Below are positions 22,083 to 34,689 of a stretch of 64,000 bases of DNA, piece after piece (position 1 is the first letter of the stretch; each line of letters begins with the position of its first letter). The notes beneath the pieces are model-generated. The model was not told where the DNA came from. It was given only the letters and a program-made list of their open reading frames with translations, and ran no database searches. Origin of the DNA: Vitis vinifera (Eukaryota; Streptophyta; Magnoliopsida; Vitales; Vitaceae); NCBI RefSeq assembly GCF_030704535.1, contig NC_081823.1, positions 280,501 to 344,500 on the forward strand. Direction: 5' to 3'. The translations under genes and the position numbers were made by a program.

Positions 22083-25021
22083 CTATCTGTGTCCTTGAGC
22101 TTGCTGCATATTGTATGCACCCCAGGAACCAGGTCCAGGTCCATATTGAGGAAAACTTTCTGCGCCTGCCGGTACCTAACATATGAAGGAAAGTAATATA
22201 TTCAAACAATATCTACATGATAAAATTGAACAAATGTGTTTATAGGCTGATTGACAGAAATACCTAACAGGCAAGCACATCAAGTTGACTGATTTCAGTG
22301 TGTAGTTGTTAATTGTTAACTACCTTTTGGCAGTAAATATATTCAGACCAATTATCTTTTGATAGTATCCCCCACTCCGTAAATGACAGACGGCACATCA
22401 AGTTGAAAAAATTAAGTAATTGTTAATTGTTAACTTCCTTTTTGGCAGAAAATACATTAACAATAATTAATCTATCTCCCTTTCCTATTTGATAACAGAA
22501 TCAAGTTAATTGATTTCAGTATAGTTTATTGTTAATGGAACTCACCGGATTCATGCCATAGTTTGTAAGATAAGGATTTGCTGCATATCCAGCTTCAGGG
22601 TTGCCATAATTTCCACTATAACCTGCACAGGCAGGAATAACAATCAACCCAAAGTTCACAACAATGATAATCAAAGCTACAGCAAGGAAAATGTTCTGGA
22701 AAGAAATTAATGTGTTTCATGTTGTCAGGTTACCAATTGACCTAAAAGCTTAAGTTGTTAGATAGTGGGGCTAATGATGTATTTAAAGCTTAATTTGATT
22801 TTAGCCCTAACACCTTACCTCACAAGCAACAATAAATTGAGTGAAATAATTCATACGCTTTAAACTGGTAAGTGGTAAGAACCAACTGTAAAACATGTGA
22901 GAAGAAGTGGTTGAACTCATGTAAACTAATAATATTCCATGGTTTCTTCTACCTTCCACACATTTCATATGATTTACTTGGTTGAGACTGCACTAAGCCA
23001 TTTCAAAAGGACCCAACCTCTCCACCTATTCAACTTCTTCTCCAGTTTAAAAACATTGATTGTGGGTGTAAATACATACAAAAATACTCAAATACTATAA
23101 AAAGAAATATTTAAATCAGGAGAAAATTTCAAGTAACACCGATAATTAAGTGAATTGAAAGTCAAACAACAAACACAACCAGTGAATTGAACTATTTGTG
23201 TTTTAGAATTTAATGGATGAAACAATTTTGTGCTTTTCTTTGCTTTTATCACATCTCTTCCATCTCTCAGAGTATAAGAATGCTCAAATTGTCAAATTGC
23301 ATATAACTACTCCTGAAGGTTACTCTTAGAAATTTTGATTGCTGAATACCCTAATGAAGCCATCATGAAAATTTCATCTCTCTACCTTCTTCATGCTATA
23401 CATGTACTCACTTTTTCCTTATTCAAAAAGCATAGTTTATTTAACCAAGTGGTTCTTTTTTTATATCTCTTTTTGGTTATCCATTTTTATAAAACCCACA
23501 AACCGTCATTTAAGTACCTCCCAAAGGGCAGACACTAATGATCTTATTTTAGGGAGAAAATATAGGAAAATTCTTTGAATATTAGTTCCTTCTAGCAATA
23601 TTTTGAAACATCAGATTCTGCATTTTTTTTCTTTTAAAGGTACACTCTTTTTTTCCCACCAGCACTCAAACCTGGAACTCCCACAACCCCACTCTAATTC
23701 CTTACCATGAGGGGCAAACATTTTTATCTTCACTAGACCACAAAGGTCAAGTGGCTTTTATCAAGCAGAGACCGGATATCTTTGCCATTTCTTTTGGTTT
23801 TAGGGATTCCAAGGCTGGGGGAGACTTGAATGCCAATGTGAAAGCTTTCAGCATTAATCATTAGTATGTCCACTCATCATCCATGAGCTCATGGATATGC
23901 AGGATGGACAGGAGAAAAGATGTTTAGGAATTAATCATTTTAAGGGTTCACTTGTTTCCAAGTAGTGCTTTGAGGAATTTTTTTTCACATTCCTTGTCTG
24001 TCATTTTACTTTCACTCCCCTGCATTATAATGAGAAACTTCCTTTTCTACATAATATGTGGCCTCTCTAAAAGTGGATCTCTCCCTTCTCTTGTATATTC
24101 ACCCTCTTGAATTCAAATCTAAATTTGAAAAATAACATTGAAGGAAGCAGATACCTGGATTCCCACCAGAAGCAGCAGCACTTGCTCCTTTATCAGCATT
24201 TGCAAGCTCTGCACGAAGTTTTTCCAACTCCCTGGCCATTGAGATCAAGTTATTCTCCATCAACTGACCATGCTGGTAATTCTCTGCATATCCTTTCTTC
24301 TCATACTCAATGGCAGCTCTACATACCAAGTTGACATGTCATTATCATAATCCAAAATCCACTAGAAAAGCATATTACATGCCATCCACAAAATAAAAAT
24401 TGAGCATGCTATCATGAATTACCTTGCTCGCTGCAATTCATGTTTCACACTCTCAATTTCTTCCTTTAAAGCTGACGCATGTTGCAAATCAGCCTTGGCT
24501 CTAGCCAAATCTTGGGTCATTACTTGGACCTTTCCAGTGAGCTCTTGCCTTGCCAAAGTAAGCTCCTTAACATCAGCATTAACTTTAAGGACCTCAGCCT
24601 TCATAACCTCCATCCCACAAAGATCTGCTTCGATCTTAGCCAACCTCTCATGCATTGTTCTCATCTCAACATCCTTATCTGCCTGCAACATACCCGAAAA
24701 GTGCACCATTCGCTGCAACTCTTGCTGAACAGCTTCCAACTCCTGCTTCAGTGCAACATGGGTTGCCGCCAGCCCTTGGTTATCAACAAGCAGACCTTGA
24801 ATTTCTTGCTGTTGAACTGCTAGATGCTCCTCAATCACCCAAGGGTGAGGGGGTGGCAGTCTATGACCCATCCCAAACTGTAACTCTTGCAACTGGGCTC
24901 CTCTCATTCCTTCTAGCAGTTTGGGATGGGGCCTTGGCCCAAGGCCTCTGCCAAATGGGGGTTCATGTACATGAGGAATATCTTTCATTGGAAATGGCGG
25001 TCGGCGATCTCTTCTTGACAT
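22083..25021 (-). CDS. FLXL2: FLX-like 2 coiled-coil protein
   Basis: Member of the plant FLX (FLOWERING LOCUS C EXPRESSOR)-like family. FLX itself works with FRIGIDA in Arabidopsis to support FLC expression; the roles of the FLX-like members are less clear. Exons 5' to 3': 25021-24423, 24318-24155, 22622-22546 and 22175-22083, in phase, 310 aa. The N-terminus is Pro- and Arg-rich (residues 1-60). A long coiled coil follows, rich in Gln, Leu and Glu (about 62-245, with L-A-A-T-H-V-A-L-K-Q-E-L-E and the A-A-I-E-Y-E-K-K-G-Y-A-E-N-Y block). The tail is Gly, Tyr, Pro and Asn-rich and ends Q-G-H-R. The conserved blocks and tail match FLX-like 2 better than FLX-like 1 or 3, from memory. A 5'UTR intron is likely: acceptor at 25030-25031, donor at 25702-25703. 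Confidence 0.9.
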
Positions 25022-25703
25022 TTTTCTAACTGTAGTAACCTAAAGAACATCAAGATTCAATCAACATTGAGAAATTTAATGGAAAAGCCACATTCTGATG
25101 CTCTGTTTGGTTTATGATAAAATGAATTATCTTCAAATGTAGTAGAGTTAACATCAAGAACATCAAAATTCAATCAGCAATACAAAATTTAACGGAAAAC
25201 CATATCCCAATTTTCTGTTTGATTCCCACTAAAATGAAGCAAGTCAAAAAAAGAAAAGCATAGAAATTTTCCGGTTCTATGTATTCCATTGTTTTTTCCC
25301 AAACAGAATAAGCTCAACCGGCCTAAGCCAGAAACTGTTTTACCCTTCAACTTCCATTTTTCTTGAACTGTAAATAGTGAATACTTTAGTTTTACCGGGA
25401 AACAAACGAAGCAACAAGGGATCAAACAAGAACATTCGATCGATACAAAGAGACTTATATCCACAGCTCATTCCTGAAACAATGAACGAAACAAATCTCT
25501 AAATGCTATGTTTTTCATGGAAAGTAATTTCATCGAAAATCCTCCCAATGAATAATGCATATTACAGGCTGCAAATGGAGGCTTCAATCAAATTTTTCTT
25601 TCTTGGGAAAAAAAATAATAAAAATAAACATGAGGGGCGTAAAATAAGATTAACAGAAATACGACATTCGCAAGAATCAACAGAAAAATAAAAAACTATA
25701 TAC

Positions 25704-25745
25704 CAGATGGAAGAAAGGGGAGATGCGAGGAACAACAAACCCTAA
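25704..25745 (-). other. Probable 5'UTR exon end of FLX-like 2
   Basis: Pyrimidine-rich minus-strand sequence ending CATCTG before a donor GTATAT at 25703. This would be spliced to 25029, just 8 nt upstream of the FLX-like 2 start codon. The transcription start is not defined; the right boundary given is only a minimum. Confidence 0.45.
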
Positions 25746-26615
25746 CGGGCAGTTTGGTTGCTGAGAAAACCAGGAAAATATTTTGAATGGACCAAAGTAG
25801 CAAACAAAATCGGCGGGAAATGAAAAGGGGAAATGGCGAAAATTCTATCTCTGACAGTTGGACTCATTAAGAAGCAACTAAACGAATGATTAAAATATAA
25901 GAACTTCTCAACCTTCTTATAAAATTTAATTTGAAAATAATTATTCACCTTCTCTTTAATTTGTATATCTATTAAATTTTTTTCTTTTGTTAATCCTTTT
26001 AAAAACGTTTTTAGTAAAAATAATTATTAATAAAAGCGCTACCAATAAACAGCGTAGATAAATGAAAAAAAATTCTAATAAACTCTAAATTTAAAAAGGA
26101 AAAAAACATTAATTTTTTTTTTTAAAAAAAAAGGAGTTATGATGGATAATTAAAGGTTGATGAGTTGGAGGGTAAATCCATTTATTTATTTATTAATAAA
26201 CATGATATAATAATTTCTATTTAAAGTCTAAATTTATTTAAAATGTGTAAGTAATTTTAAAAAACATTTCTAATATTTCTAAATAAAACATTGATTCATG
26301 GAAAAAACACCAAAAGGACTTTTAGCCTGAAAATTTATTCCTCGACCCAAAAAAGTCTCTAGATTCTCTTCAAGTTGTTTCTATTCATTCATGTTCCTGC
26401 TTTTATCACAACCTTGGGTACCTCGTGAACCCACATTAACTTCAATCGGTGGGAGGCATTTGCCAACAACGGCTATCCCACAAGACCATCCTACAAATCA
26501 ACAACACCCCCCACTAGCGGTGACCCTCATGTGACTGCTACCAACTCCACAACATCTCCATACAATCCATACAAACTCTCATCTCACTCACTACCCCACA
26601 CTCTCACAAGCAGAC
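25746..26615. other. Divergent promoter region between FLX-like 2 (minus) and a membrane protein gene (plus)
   Basis: The two flanking genes point away from each other, so this stretch must hold both promoters. The middle is AT-rich. The right 250 bp become C-rich, as in a plant 5'UTR, before the start codon at 26616. No clear single TATA box stands out. Confidence 0.5.
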
Positions 26616-27366
26616 ATGGAAGCCTTGTGGAGCTTGGAGGACAAATGGAAGCTGTCAACCCAAGAAGCAGTCCTCCTGTTTGTCTGCACTGCATTTTCAG
26701 TCATCGGAGTGTGCACTGCGGTCGCACTGAAAAAGAGAGCCCGGAGAAGGCAGGTGGTTGGTGGGGAGGATGTCGATGGGGTTGAGTCGATGATCAGCAA
26801 GAAGTGGGGTGATGGAGGGTGTGGTTGGGGGTCCATAAAGAGGGTGTTGATGGGGACGGTGAGGTGGAGTGGAGCCAGCAAATGGGACGAGAGGCCGCTG
26901 CCGCTGCTGGCGGTGCAGCAGTATGAGGGGGATGTGGGGTGGCAGAGCCATAACTCAGTCTCACCAGTGTGGCAGAGACCGATACTGATGGGCGAGAAGT
27001 GTGAGCTGCCTCGATTCAGCGGGCTGATTCTGTATGATGAGACAGGCCAGCCACTCCATCAACCTGATAAAGAAACAATACAGCAGGTGAGTAAAACTAG
27101 ATCTAGGAGAAGAATTTAGCTAGAAAACCTGGAAACATGCACATCTCAATATTGAAAATGCAGTCACAATGAGTTATTGCATACACCATCAAACAGACCA
27201 GGCTCAAGCAAAACCAGATATGGCATACAGCATACAATTTTCAGTACAAATAATCACACTGCACATCGCCTGATCAAATCCTATTATTACACTAATTTCA
27301 TTTTCTGTTTTTTGTGTGCAGGAGAAAACATCTGTTGTGAGAACAACTCTCAGGGACTTGCTGTAG
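26616..27366 (+). CDS. Unknown plant protein with one membrane span
   Basis: Two exons, 26616-27086 (donor GTGAGT) and 27322-27366 (acceptor TGTGCAG), join in phase 0 to 171 aa. I do not recognise a named domain. What is visible: a hydrophobic segment at about residues 18-38 (A-V-L-L-F-V-C-T-A-F-S-V-I-G-V) followed by a basic cluster (K-K-R-A-R-R-R), as in a signal anchor with a cytosolic C-terminus. The hydrophilic remainder contains Trp-rich and Gly-rich stretches. The C-terminus is T-S-V-V-R-T-T-L-R-D-L-L, encoded mostly by the small second exon. Splicing to that short tail makes sense because the unspliced frame ends soon after the donor with no such motif. It is likely a plant-specific family; the function is not assigned. 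Confidence 0.75.
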
Positions 27367-29240
27367 ATTTCTCTAGTTTTGTTCTTTCCTTTTTCTCATC
27401 AGTTGTAACAGAGAGTGGGGACTTTAGTTGGGGAGTGTATGGTCTTTTTTTCCTCTACAATAAGAACCCTAATAGAAACATTGTGGAAATGGCTCAATCA
27501 CTATTTTTCACACATCTTGAATGAGCAGTTTCTTCCTATTCGATACAATACAAATGAGGTGTACTTCAATCTTAAAGAATGCCTGGCATGTAGATGCCAC
27601 ATCTTTTCAATGGCTAAGGGCATTTATTTAAGATTTGCTTCCAGCCCAGTTGGGACAAGGGCTTGTTGAGTTGAGTTGATTTGAGGAATTCCTCATGCAA
27701 CTTGGAATTTAGCGGTGCCCCATATACAGAAGGAACCCAACAGAAAGCAAAGTAAAGAAATTGGCAAGGGACACAGAACCAGAAAACCAGAAGGTTGCCG
27801 GTAAATGGTGTAAATTTGTAGTTTTCTTTTCTTTTTCCAACTACTACAGGAAGCAACTGAAGCCTGAGTTTCAGAGCATATCCACAAAGGAAATATTTTC
27901 TAAAGCACTTCCAGGAAGATACAAGGGAAATACCTTTGTTTTCTGGATTAAATTCCTCAGTTTCTGGAGATCTTGGTCCTGGAAAAGCAAGTTCCATTTT
28001 CATTTATACTGATGAATAATGCAAACATCTTGAAAATCAAGAACAGAGCATGGGTAGAAGAGATATTCTCACTAGGAGAAGGGGGAATGAGAATAATCAC
28101 AACCCACCAAGAAGGAAATTTCAAGTCTGTAAGCATAGGATTCAGACCTCACAGAGGACTCAGAAGTGAAGGCAACTCTCTTTGTTCGGACCTCTGCCTT
28201 TGAATCTGCTAATCTAGGGGATCAAGCAAAAGTACACTTGAATGATCTAGAGATAACTAATTTCCTCAACAAGAGAAACTACACATCTTAAAATTCACAT
28301 TAGCAGATTCAACAACCACTAGACCTTTACCTTCTCATGGGTGGTTCCATCACCACTCTTCTTCAGATAAGCAACAAATAAGAAATGATATTAAAAACTC
28401 AAAGGGTGTATTAATCTATTTTGGTATTAAGTTGGAGGAAGCAGCAAGAAGTAAGAAGTAATACAACAAAGGAGATATTTATCAACTAAAAATATGAAGA
28501 GGCAATGGATCAATTAATAGGTGAAAACAGTAAAAATAGAAAAGAGCAAAAACTAATAAAAAAGAGAGGTTCCCCAACTAGCAAAGGGAGTATAATGCTT
28601 TAATAATGGTGCTTCAACAATATGAAGCCCATCAATGAATCACATAAATGTTTGAATATTTACAACATAATTCCAATGCCAAAACAGAAAGGAAAAAAAC
28701 TAAAGACGAGGAAAAGAAGACTGGAAGACAAAGTTCCAGAGATTTTCATGCTCTTATTTGTGGAGACATGCACACGTGACTAAAAGGAGGAAGAATGACC
28801 TAAAAGCACAATTGTGGGTAGCAAGTTTGCACGTTTCACTATCCTTCAGTTCCAGCCTTGTCTTCTTATTTCATGCAGCAAGGAACCCCAATTTTACCTA
28901 TTCACAAACAGAACATAAAAAGGAACAGAACCGTCCCAGAAATGCAGTTAGGGAATGACAACAAACAATGACAAATTACTCATCTATGGAAGAGAAAGCC
29001 AAAACAACAGCCTTTTCTTCAATGACAAAAGTTACAAAGTAGCCATTGGTACTCAAGGAGGATGTTTAAGACTCAGAAAAGTCATACTGTTGAGTGCAAA
29101 GGAAGAATTGAGAATGGTTTTCCATCCCAATTTACCAACATCCAAAATCATATGCAACAACCTTAGTGTAGAAGAGTTGTACAACTAAAACTGAAAGGGC
29201 AAAAAAAATCGTTTTTACCTTTTCTTGCTAATATGCTCTT
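27367..29240. other. Convergent intergenic region, 3'UTRs
   Basis: Lies between the ends of the plus-strand unknown gene and the minus-strand SWEET2 gene. The first few hundred bases are probably the 3'UTR of the former. A 129-codon minus-strand open frame at 27614-28003 has no recognisable motif and is not called. Nothing else is visible. Confidence 0.5.
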
Positions 29241-31148
29241 TTACCCATAAGACACTATTAAAGGTTCTCTAGACTCTTCTGCAGATGTTCTTTTATAGTA
29301 GGAGTACAACCCCAATTGCACAATCCCCAAAACGGTTCCAGCTCCATTTGGGACCTGAAATTAATTCAATCAGATAATTGATGTTTACAAGGGAGTGTAT
29401 ATATTCCCTACATACATACATGCATTACATATAATGCATCCATATTGTTGGAAAACATAAGTGCAAATTTTGTGCAACACAAAAGAAGCTTAAGAAATGT
29501 AAAGTGAAAGAGGTAAGGAAGCTTACATAAACAAAGGGATCATTGTTCAAAATTCCATAAGCAAGAAAAGAAGCGCTCATTAGGAAAGTTGAAAGAGAAA
29601 GATAGAATGGCATGAATTCGACACTTCTTGTCTGGATCACCAAATTCTGCCAAATAGACATAATTGAAGAAAAAAATAAGCAGTCCATAAGAAATAAGCA
29701 ATTTAAGGAAACCCACCATCCACCGAGAATGAAATAACCGCTTTAAACACTTACAATTACAAACAATGGAGAAGCAAACATAGATATGAGAGCAGCACAA
29801 CTCAAGAACCCAACAACCATCCGCCGAATGGTAAAGTCACTTATTTCCAAGCTCCCAACAACTATGACTAAGAATAAGACAATATCTACCATCAGCAGCC
29901 CAAACATCCTCACCTGCTCAAAACATCCGAGGGGTGCATAAATGAATGAACATCTTAGAACAACATAAAGGACTATCAAGAACTCCACCACATAAACAAG
30001 ATTGGGTAATTCTGAAAGAATAAACAACCTTTTTCCTTTTGTCGGTATATGTTATGAAGAGGATTATGTAGACTAACTGAAAGGCTGCTCCCATTGAATT
30101 GACTGTGGTAACCATTATATTATTATAAGATACGAGGGGCGTGCCGTACCAGAGAGTTACCAAGCAGTTTAGGAGAGCATATATATATGGCAATCCTGAG
30201 AAACTTTCTGTTGATCGGTTTCTGGCGATTCTCCTAAACGTAGGTCTGACAATTTATGGAAAAATAATAATAGAGAAAATTAATGAACCATCTTGTCAAT
30301 TTTAAGGTCTTAGTAAATAACATAAAGTTAAACTCACATTGGTGACACAAACAGCCCAAAAGCAAAGATGTTCCCTGAAACACACACCGAAACATCAGCC
30401 TTGTGAACAGAATTCTTGAATTATTCTTCAAATAACCCCACTTCCTCATAAAGCAAGCCAAACAGAAAATATGAATGAATTATATGTTACATTCACAGAT
30501 TAGTTTTAACATGGGATAATTACCACAAATGACCATTTGGATAACTCGGATATAAATAAATAAGAAACAATATTGACTATTAGAAATATGGAAATGCAAC
30601 TTATCACTTCTTTTTCCCTAAACATGCATTTCTATTCTATTCCAAGTTTTCCCCACTTGGTTCTTTTGGAAGTCACTTTATCCACAATCAATTCCCCAAT
30701 TTTCTGAACTTGTCAGTATGCATAACCACAAAGAACAAACGAAAGATTCAACCTTGAAAAACTAACAACCAGAGAGAAAAAATCACAAACAAATAAAAAT
30801 TTGATGAAAGTACTCTCCATATTGAACAAATAAATAAATAAGAAAAAGGAGAGAAAAATAAATAAATAAATAATCTTTCAAAATAAGAAACAAATAGGAT
30901 ATTTCATAGAAATCAATACCAGAATTAATGGAACCATAAAAAATGGATTATTGGTACTATTTTATCCCCGCAAGTTGAGATTTTTCATTTCAGCAACAAA
31001 ATCAAGAAAAACCCATCAACTGGAGCTGCTTCCGTAACAAACCCAGATAAATTCAGGGACAGAGATGAAAAAAAAAAAAAAACTCACCGGCGACTCCAGC
31101 TGCATCCTTGCAAATTGTATTGACTGGCAACAACAGAGAACGAGACAT
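29241..31148 (-). CDS. SWEET2: SWEET2-type sugar uniporter
   Basis: SWEET proteins carry glucose or sucrose down their gradient; Arabidopsis SWEET2 sits in the vacuole membrane and transports glucose. Exons 5' to 3': 31148-31088, 30374-30338, 30245-30029, 29913-29755, 29646-29527 and 29354-29241, all in phase. The protein is 235 aa, the usual family length. Two MtN3/saliva repeats are visible. The first has G-N-I-F-A-F-G-L-F-V-S-P-I-P-T-F and R-N-R-S-T-E-S-F-S-G-L-P-Y-I-Y-A. The second has A-S-P-L-F-V-I-N-L-V-I-Q-T-R-S-V-E-F-M-P-F. Pro and Asn/Ser at the expected pore positions are kept. The acidic, Ser-rich tail ends E-P-L-I-V-S-Y-G. The F-S-G-L-P and V-E-F-M-P-F blocks place it in clade I (SWEET1-3), closest to SWEET2. 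Confidence 0.94.
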
Positions 31149-33057
31149 CAATCAAATCCAAACCACGTACAAAATCCAACCCAATTTAATTTGACACCAA
31201 AATTCAGAACCCAAAATTTCTCCTCCCACATACAAATTTCAAACACCCATCTCTCTCTGACAACGTTCGGGCAAAGAAGGCGTTTACATCAAGAAACAAG
31301 AGGCTGTCGGCTCTTTTTCAACTTCTTAAAATGTGGGCCTTTCAACCATGTCCCCCTTCTTTGTTGCTGTTAGCCTTGTTAAGAGTCGTGCGTTTCCCCA
31401 AAACCATTTCGTCTTTCCTGGAAGTAAAGACATTTTTCCGGGAAATGGGTGTGTTTGGCATGTGTTGAATAGCTGGCACTGCGCCCCCCCCCCGGAAGAG
31501 TTTTTTTAATTATTGGCTAAGAAACATATCAACGTTTCATCTACGTGGCAGAATTTATCAATAAAATGCATGATAATCCAATATTTCATATTTTCTATTT
31601 TACAAAATTTAATTCTTTCCTCAATTTATAAAACTCATGAAAAATCAATTTATAAATATTCAATTAAAAAAAGGGATAATTCCCCATCTAAAATATAATT
31701 CCACCTTTAAAATCATAAAAAAGTGGATTTCCACCCACTAATTTTTTTAAAAAAATAATCATTAGTTTTATCTTCATTTATTTTAAAATATTTTTAAATA
31801 TATACAATTTTTATGTAAGTCATTATTCTTTAAAATACTATATTACTTGATAATATTAAATAAATTATAAAAAGATTATTTATCATTTTAATATGATGAA
31901 AGTATCTAACAAATAAATATATTATAAATTTGTTATTATATAATATGATGTACAAATCATTTTAAAAAAATTATTCAAAATTTTTAAGTGATAAATATTT
32001 TTTTTAATTCCTAATACTAATTTTATATCATGTATTATATAAATTTAATTTTCTTTTTCTTTTTTCTTTTTTCTTTTTTATAATAAAATTGAATAAAAAT
32101 TTTATTGGTTTACATCGACAATAAAATAAGAAATTTTTTTTAAAATTAAAAATACAATTAAAACTAAAATATTTAAAAATTAAATATAATTAAAGCCAAT
32201 AAAATTTAAAATCAAATACAATTAAAACAAAAAAGCTTAAAAGAAAAAAAAAGGTTTCATTGTATTTTCAACTATTTATTGGATCTATAATTTCTATTAG
32301 TATGATTTAATGAAATGAAAACTAATATTTTATTTTTATATTTTTAGTTTTAATTTTTTTTTGTTTTACTTATATTTTTAAATTTAGTAATTTATTAATC
32401 TCAAATCAGTTCTTATATAATATAAAAAAATATTATTAACTTGATAAATAAAAAGTCATTTTAGACAATAATAAAATATCGTTTTAGAAAATAATTATTT
32501 AACTAGTGAAAAAAAAAAAATATATATATATATATATTTTAAAATAAATAGAAATAAAATTGATTTATAAAAATTAATATTTTTTTATATTTAAAAAAAA
32601 TTAATGAATCAAAATCAATTTTTTCTTTTAAAAGTAATATATTTGTATAAAAAAATATATGGATTATTGATAATCCATCATCTTCCTACCCCTAGGGAAA
32701 CGAAGGAAAATTTGAAAAAATTAATAAAATTTGTGTTTCATTTTTTTAATTAAGATAATAAATGGAGACAAATGTGTTCTTAATTTTTAATCAATCAATT
32801 AATTTGTTATTCAATCCACCTCTAAACAGACAGTCATCTTAGTCCAAAGAGGAGATAACGACACTTACTTGCCGTCTTTAAATTTCCTATACTAATTAAA
32901 TAAATAAATAAATATTTAATACATTGCCTATCTTCTTTGACATGGAAAGTGATCCCAGTAATATTTATTTCATATTTCAAAACACCTCATAAGAGTATTC
33001 AACTATAAATAAATCTCTCATGTCAAAGATAATTGAAATTTTATTATTTTAATAACA

Positions 33058-33060
<3 letters not shown>

Positions 33061-33113
<53 letters not shown>
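33061..33113. repeat. (ATT)n microsatellite
   Basis: About 17 uninterrupted TAT/ATT trinucleotide units. Confidence 0.98.
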
Positions 33114-33114
<1 letters not shown>

Positions 33115-33190
33115 AAATATGCAATATTAATTCAATATCATACTTAATTTTTTAAAACAATATTTATAAAGTAAAGAAAAAAAAAATTGG

Positions 33191-33220
33191 TTAGATTAGG
33201 TTAGGTTAGGTTAGGTTAGG
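33191..33220. repeat. Short telomere-like TTAGG run
   Basis: TTAGA followed by five perfect TTAGG units (33196-33220). The pentamer differs from the plant telomere unit TTTAGGG. The run is short and internal, so it is a simple repeat rather than a telomere. Confidence 0.95.
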
Positions 33221-33742
33221 CAGCGGGAGGGCTCGTGAGGTATGTCATCAATACAATTTTATATTAATAGTTATTTTACTAAATCTTGTCCACAATCACA
33301 AGAACTTTTTCTGAAGGTTTTGAGATTAAAATTGATAAATTTTACACATGATTCACGTGAATTTTTGGAATTTTTTTCTTATACATAATACTATTATGGA
33401 AAGAAAACAAATTTTCACATTTTAGTTTAATTTATAATTAAATTAATTTACAAATTAAAAGAAATCCCGTCATGCCCCCATGACTGTTTACTTATGCACA
33501 AATTTAAATTAAAACACTTTAATTTCTTTAATATTTTTTGGAATAATGATCATGAAATAAAAAACTAAACTAATTTATATCTTATTTTATTTTTAAAATT
33601 TAACACCCATTGTTAAAAGACAAAGGTATTAAATGCCTATTGATTCTCAAATTTTAAAATGTAAAATTACAAAACTAGCAATTATGTTTTTTTATATATG
33701 GATATTGAAAAACAGCAGAAGCGAATTGTAAGGCAGCGAAGT

Positions 33743-33903
33743 TGGGCTTGGCCTGACTCAGCGGCTGCTTTGGGCCTTAGTCCCAAGTATGGGCTTCTAA
33801 ACGTAGCTGAACTTTAGAAAGTTTTATATCCCACATCGACTACACGAGAGAAAGTGGGGGACGGAAAGAGATATAAATAAGGAGAAGAGCAACCGTTCAA
33901 TTC
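33743..33903 (+). promoter_or_regulatory. U2 snRNA promoter: site II motifs, USE and TATA box
   Basis: The plant upstream sequence element ATCCCACATCG lies at 33828-33838 and a TATA box TATAAATA at 33872-33879. The 33 bp between them fit the spacing that directs RNA polymerase II, as for U2; Pol III U6 genes have about 10 bp less. The TATA box starts 32 bp before the RNA start. Further upstream are three TGGGCY site II motifs, at 33743, 33771 and 33790. Confidence 0.9.
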
Positions 33904-34099
33904 ATACCTTTCTCGGCCTTTTGGCTAAGATCAAGTGTAGTATCTGTTCTTATCAGTTTAATATCTGATACGTGGACCATCGGTCCACATGATATTAAAT
34001 TAATTTTTTTAGGGAGAGGGTTCACCACAATAGCTTGCTATTGGAACTCTTGCGCGTCGCCCATGCGTTGCACTACTGCACGGGCCTGGCGCATCCCTC
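33904..34099 (+). ncRNA. U2: U2 small nuclear RNA
   Basis: Starts ATACCTTTCTCGGCC and carries all the landmark parts. The branch-point recognition GTAGTA lies near 33938. Stem-loop IIa is GGACC-ATC-GGTCC, fully paired. The Sm-binding site is AATTTTTTTA. Stem III is CAATAG-CTTG-CTATTG, paired, and the 3' terminal stem IV contains TTGCACTACTGCA. Length is about 196 nt, normal for plants. U2 snRNA pairs with the intron branch point in the spliceosome. The stems differ from the commonest plant U2 sequence, but the changes that I can see keep base pairing, and promoter and 3' box are intact. This argues for a working variant gene rather than a pseudogene. The 3' end is placed by homology. Confidence 0.95.
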
Positions 34100-34113
34100 C
34101 ATTTCTAGTCTAA
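34100..34113 (+). terminator. Plant snRNA 3' box
   Basis: CA, five bases, then AGTCTAA, which fits the plant snRNA 3'-end formation signal CA(N)AGTNNAA directly after the U2 sequence. Confidence 0.8.
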
Positions 34114-34689
34114 AATCTGTCTCTACTTAATATTAAATTTTATGTTTATTAAAATTTATTTTTTGTTTTTAAAGCAATGGGGGAATATTGGCATCTAATA
34201 GATGGTTAGGGGCATATCGATTTTCGAATCACTTCATATCTGCCGGATAATAAAGAGAAAAACATAAGAATAAATAAATTTAAAATTATTAGTCACATGC
34301 AGAGGAGAAAATTTTCTCATATTCTTTTTATTTATTTAATTACTTGCTTTATTTTTTATTGGGAGAATTCCTTTTGTTAATTTGGGGGTCCATCTACCCC
34401 CAAAAGATAATTCTCCCTTTTTTATTCTCTAACATGTTAATTTCTAATAACGAGGGTAGAGAGTGAATTGGAGAAGAAAATAAAAGTGGGTGGGGAAGGA
34501 GATGATGATTTAGTGTTAGGGTTTTGAGGTTTGGTGGGATGAAGAAAATAGAATAAAATATGATAATGATACAATGCAGTCAAACACGTGACTTCTATTT
34601 CTATTTCTATTCCATCCCGTTGATTGTTTCTCCACCTTACACAATTATCTTCTAAATAAATTTATATATCATATTATATTTAAAACAAG

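Larger units (their letters stand above)
31149..33742. other. Very AT-rich intergenic region between SWEET2 and the U2 gene
   Basis: The first 250 bp hold the 5'UTR and promoter of the minus-strand SWEET2 gene. The rest is strongly A/T-rich, with homopolymers, a short (TA)n at about 32519-32538, an (ATT)n tract and a TTAGG run (listed separately). I see no coding sequence. Confidence 0.55.

Noticed and set aside
27614-28003. 129-codon minus-strand open frame
   Set aside because: No recognisable domain, no promoter-like context, and it lies in the convergent 3' region of two genes.
31482-31494. Long C-run near 31485
   Set aside because: Simple homopolymer in spacer, prone to sequencing or assembly error; no structure around it.
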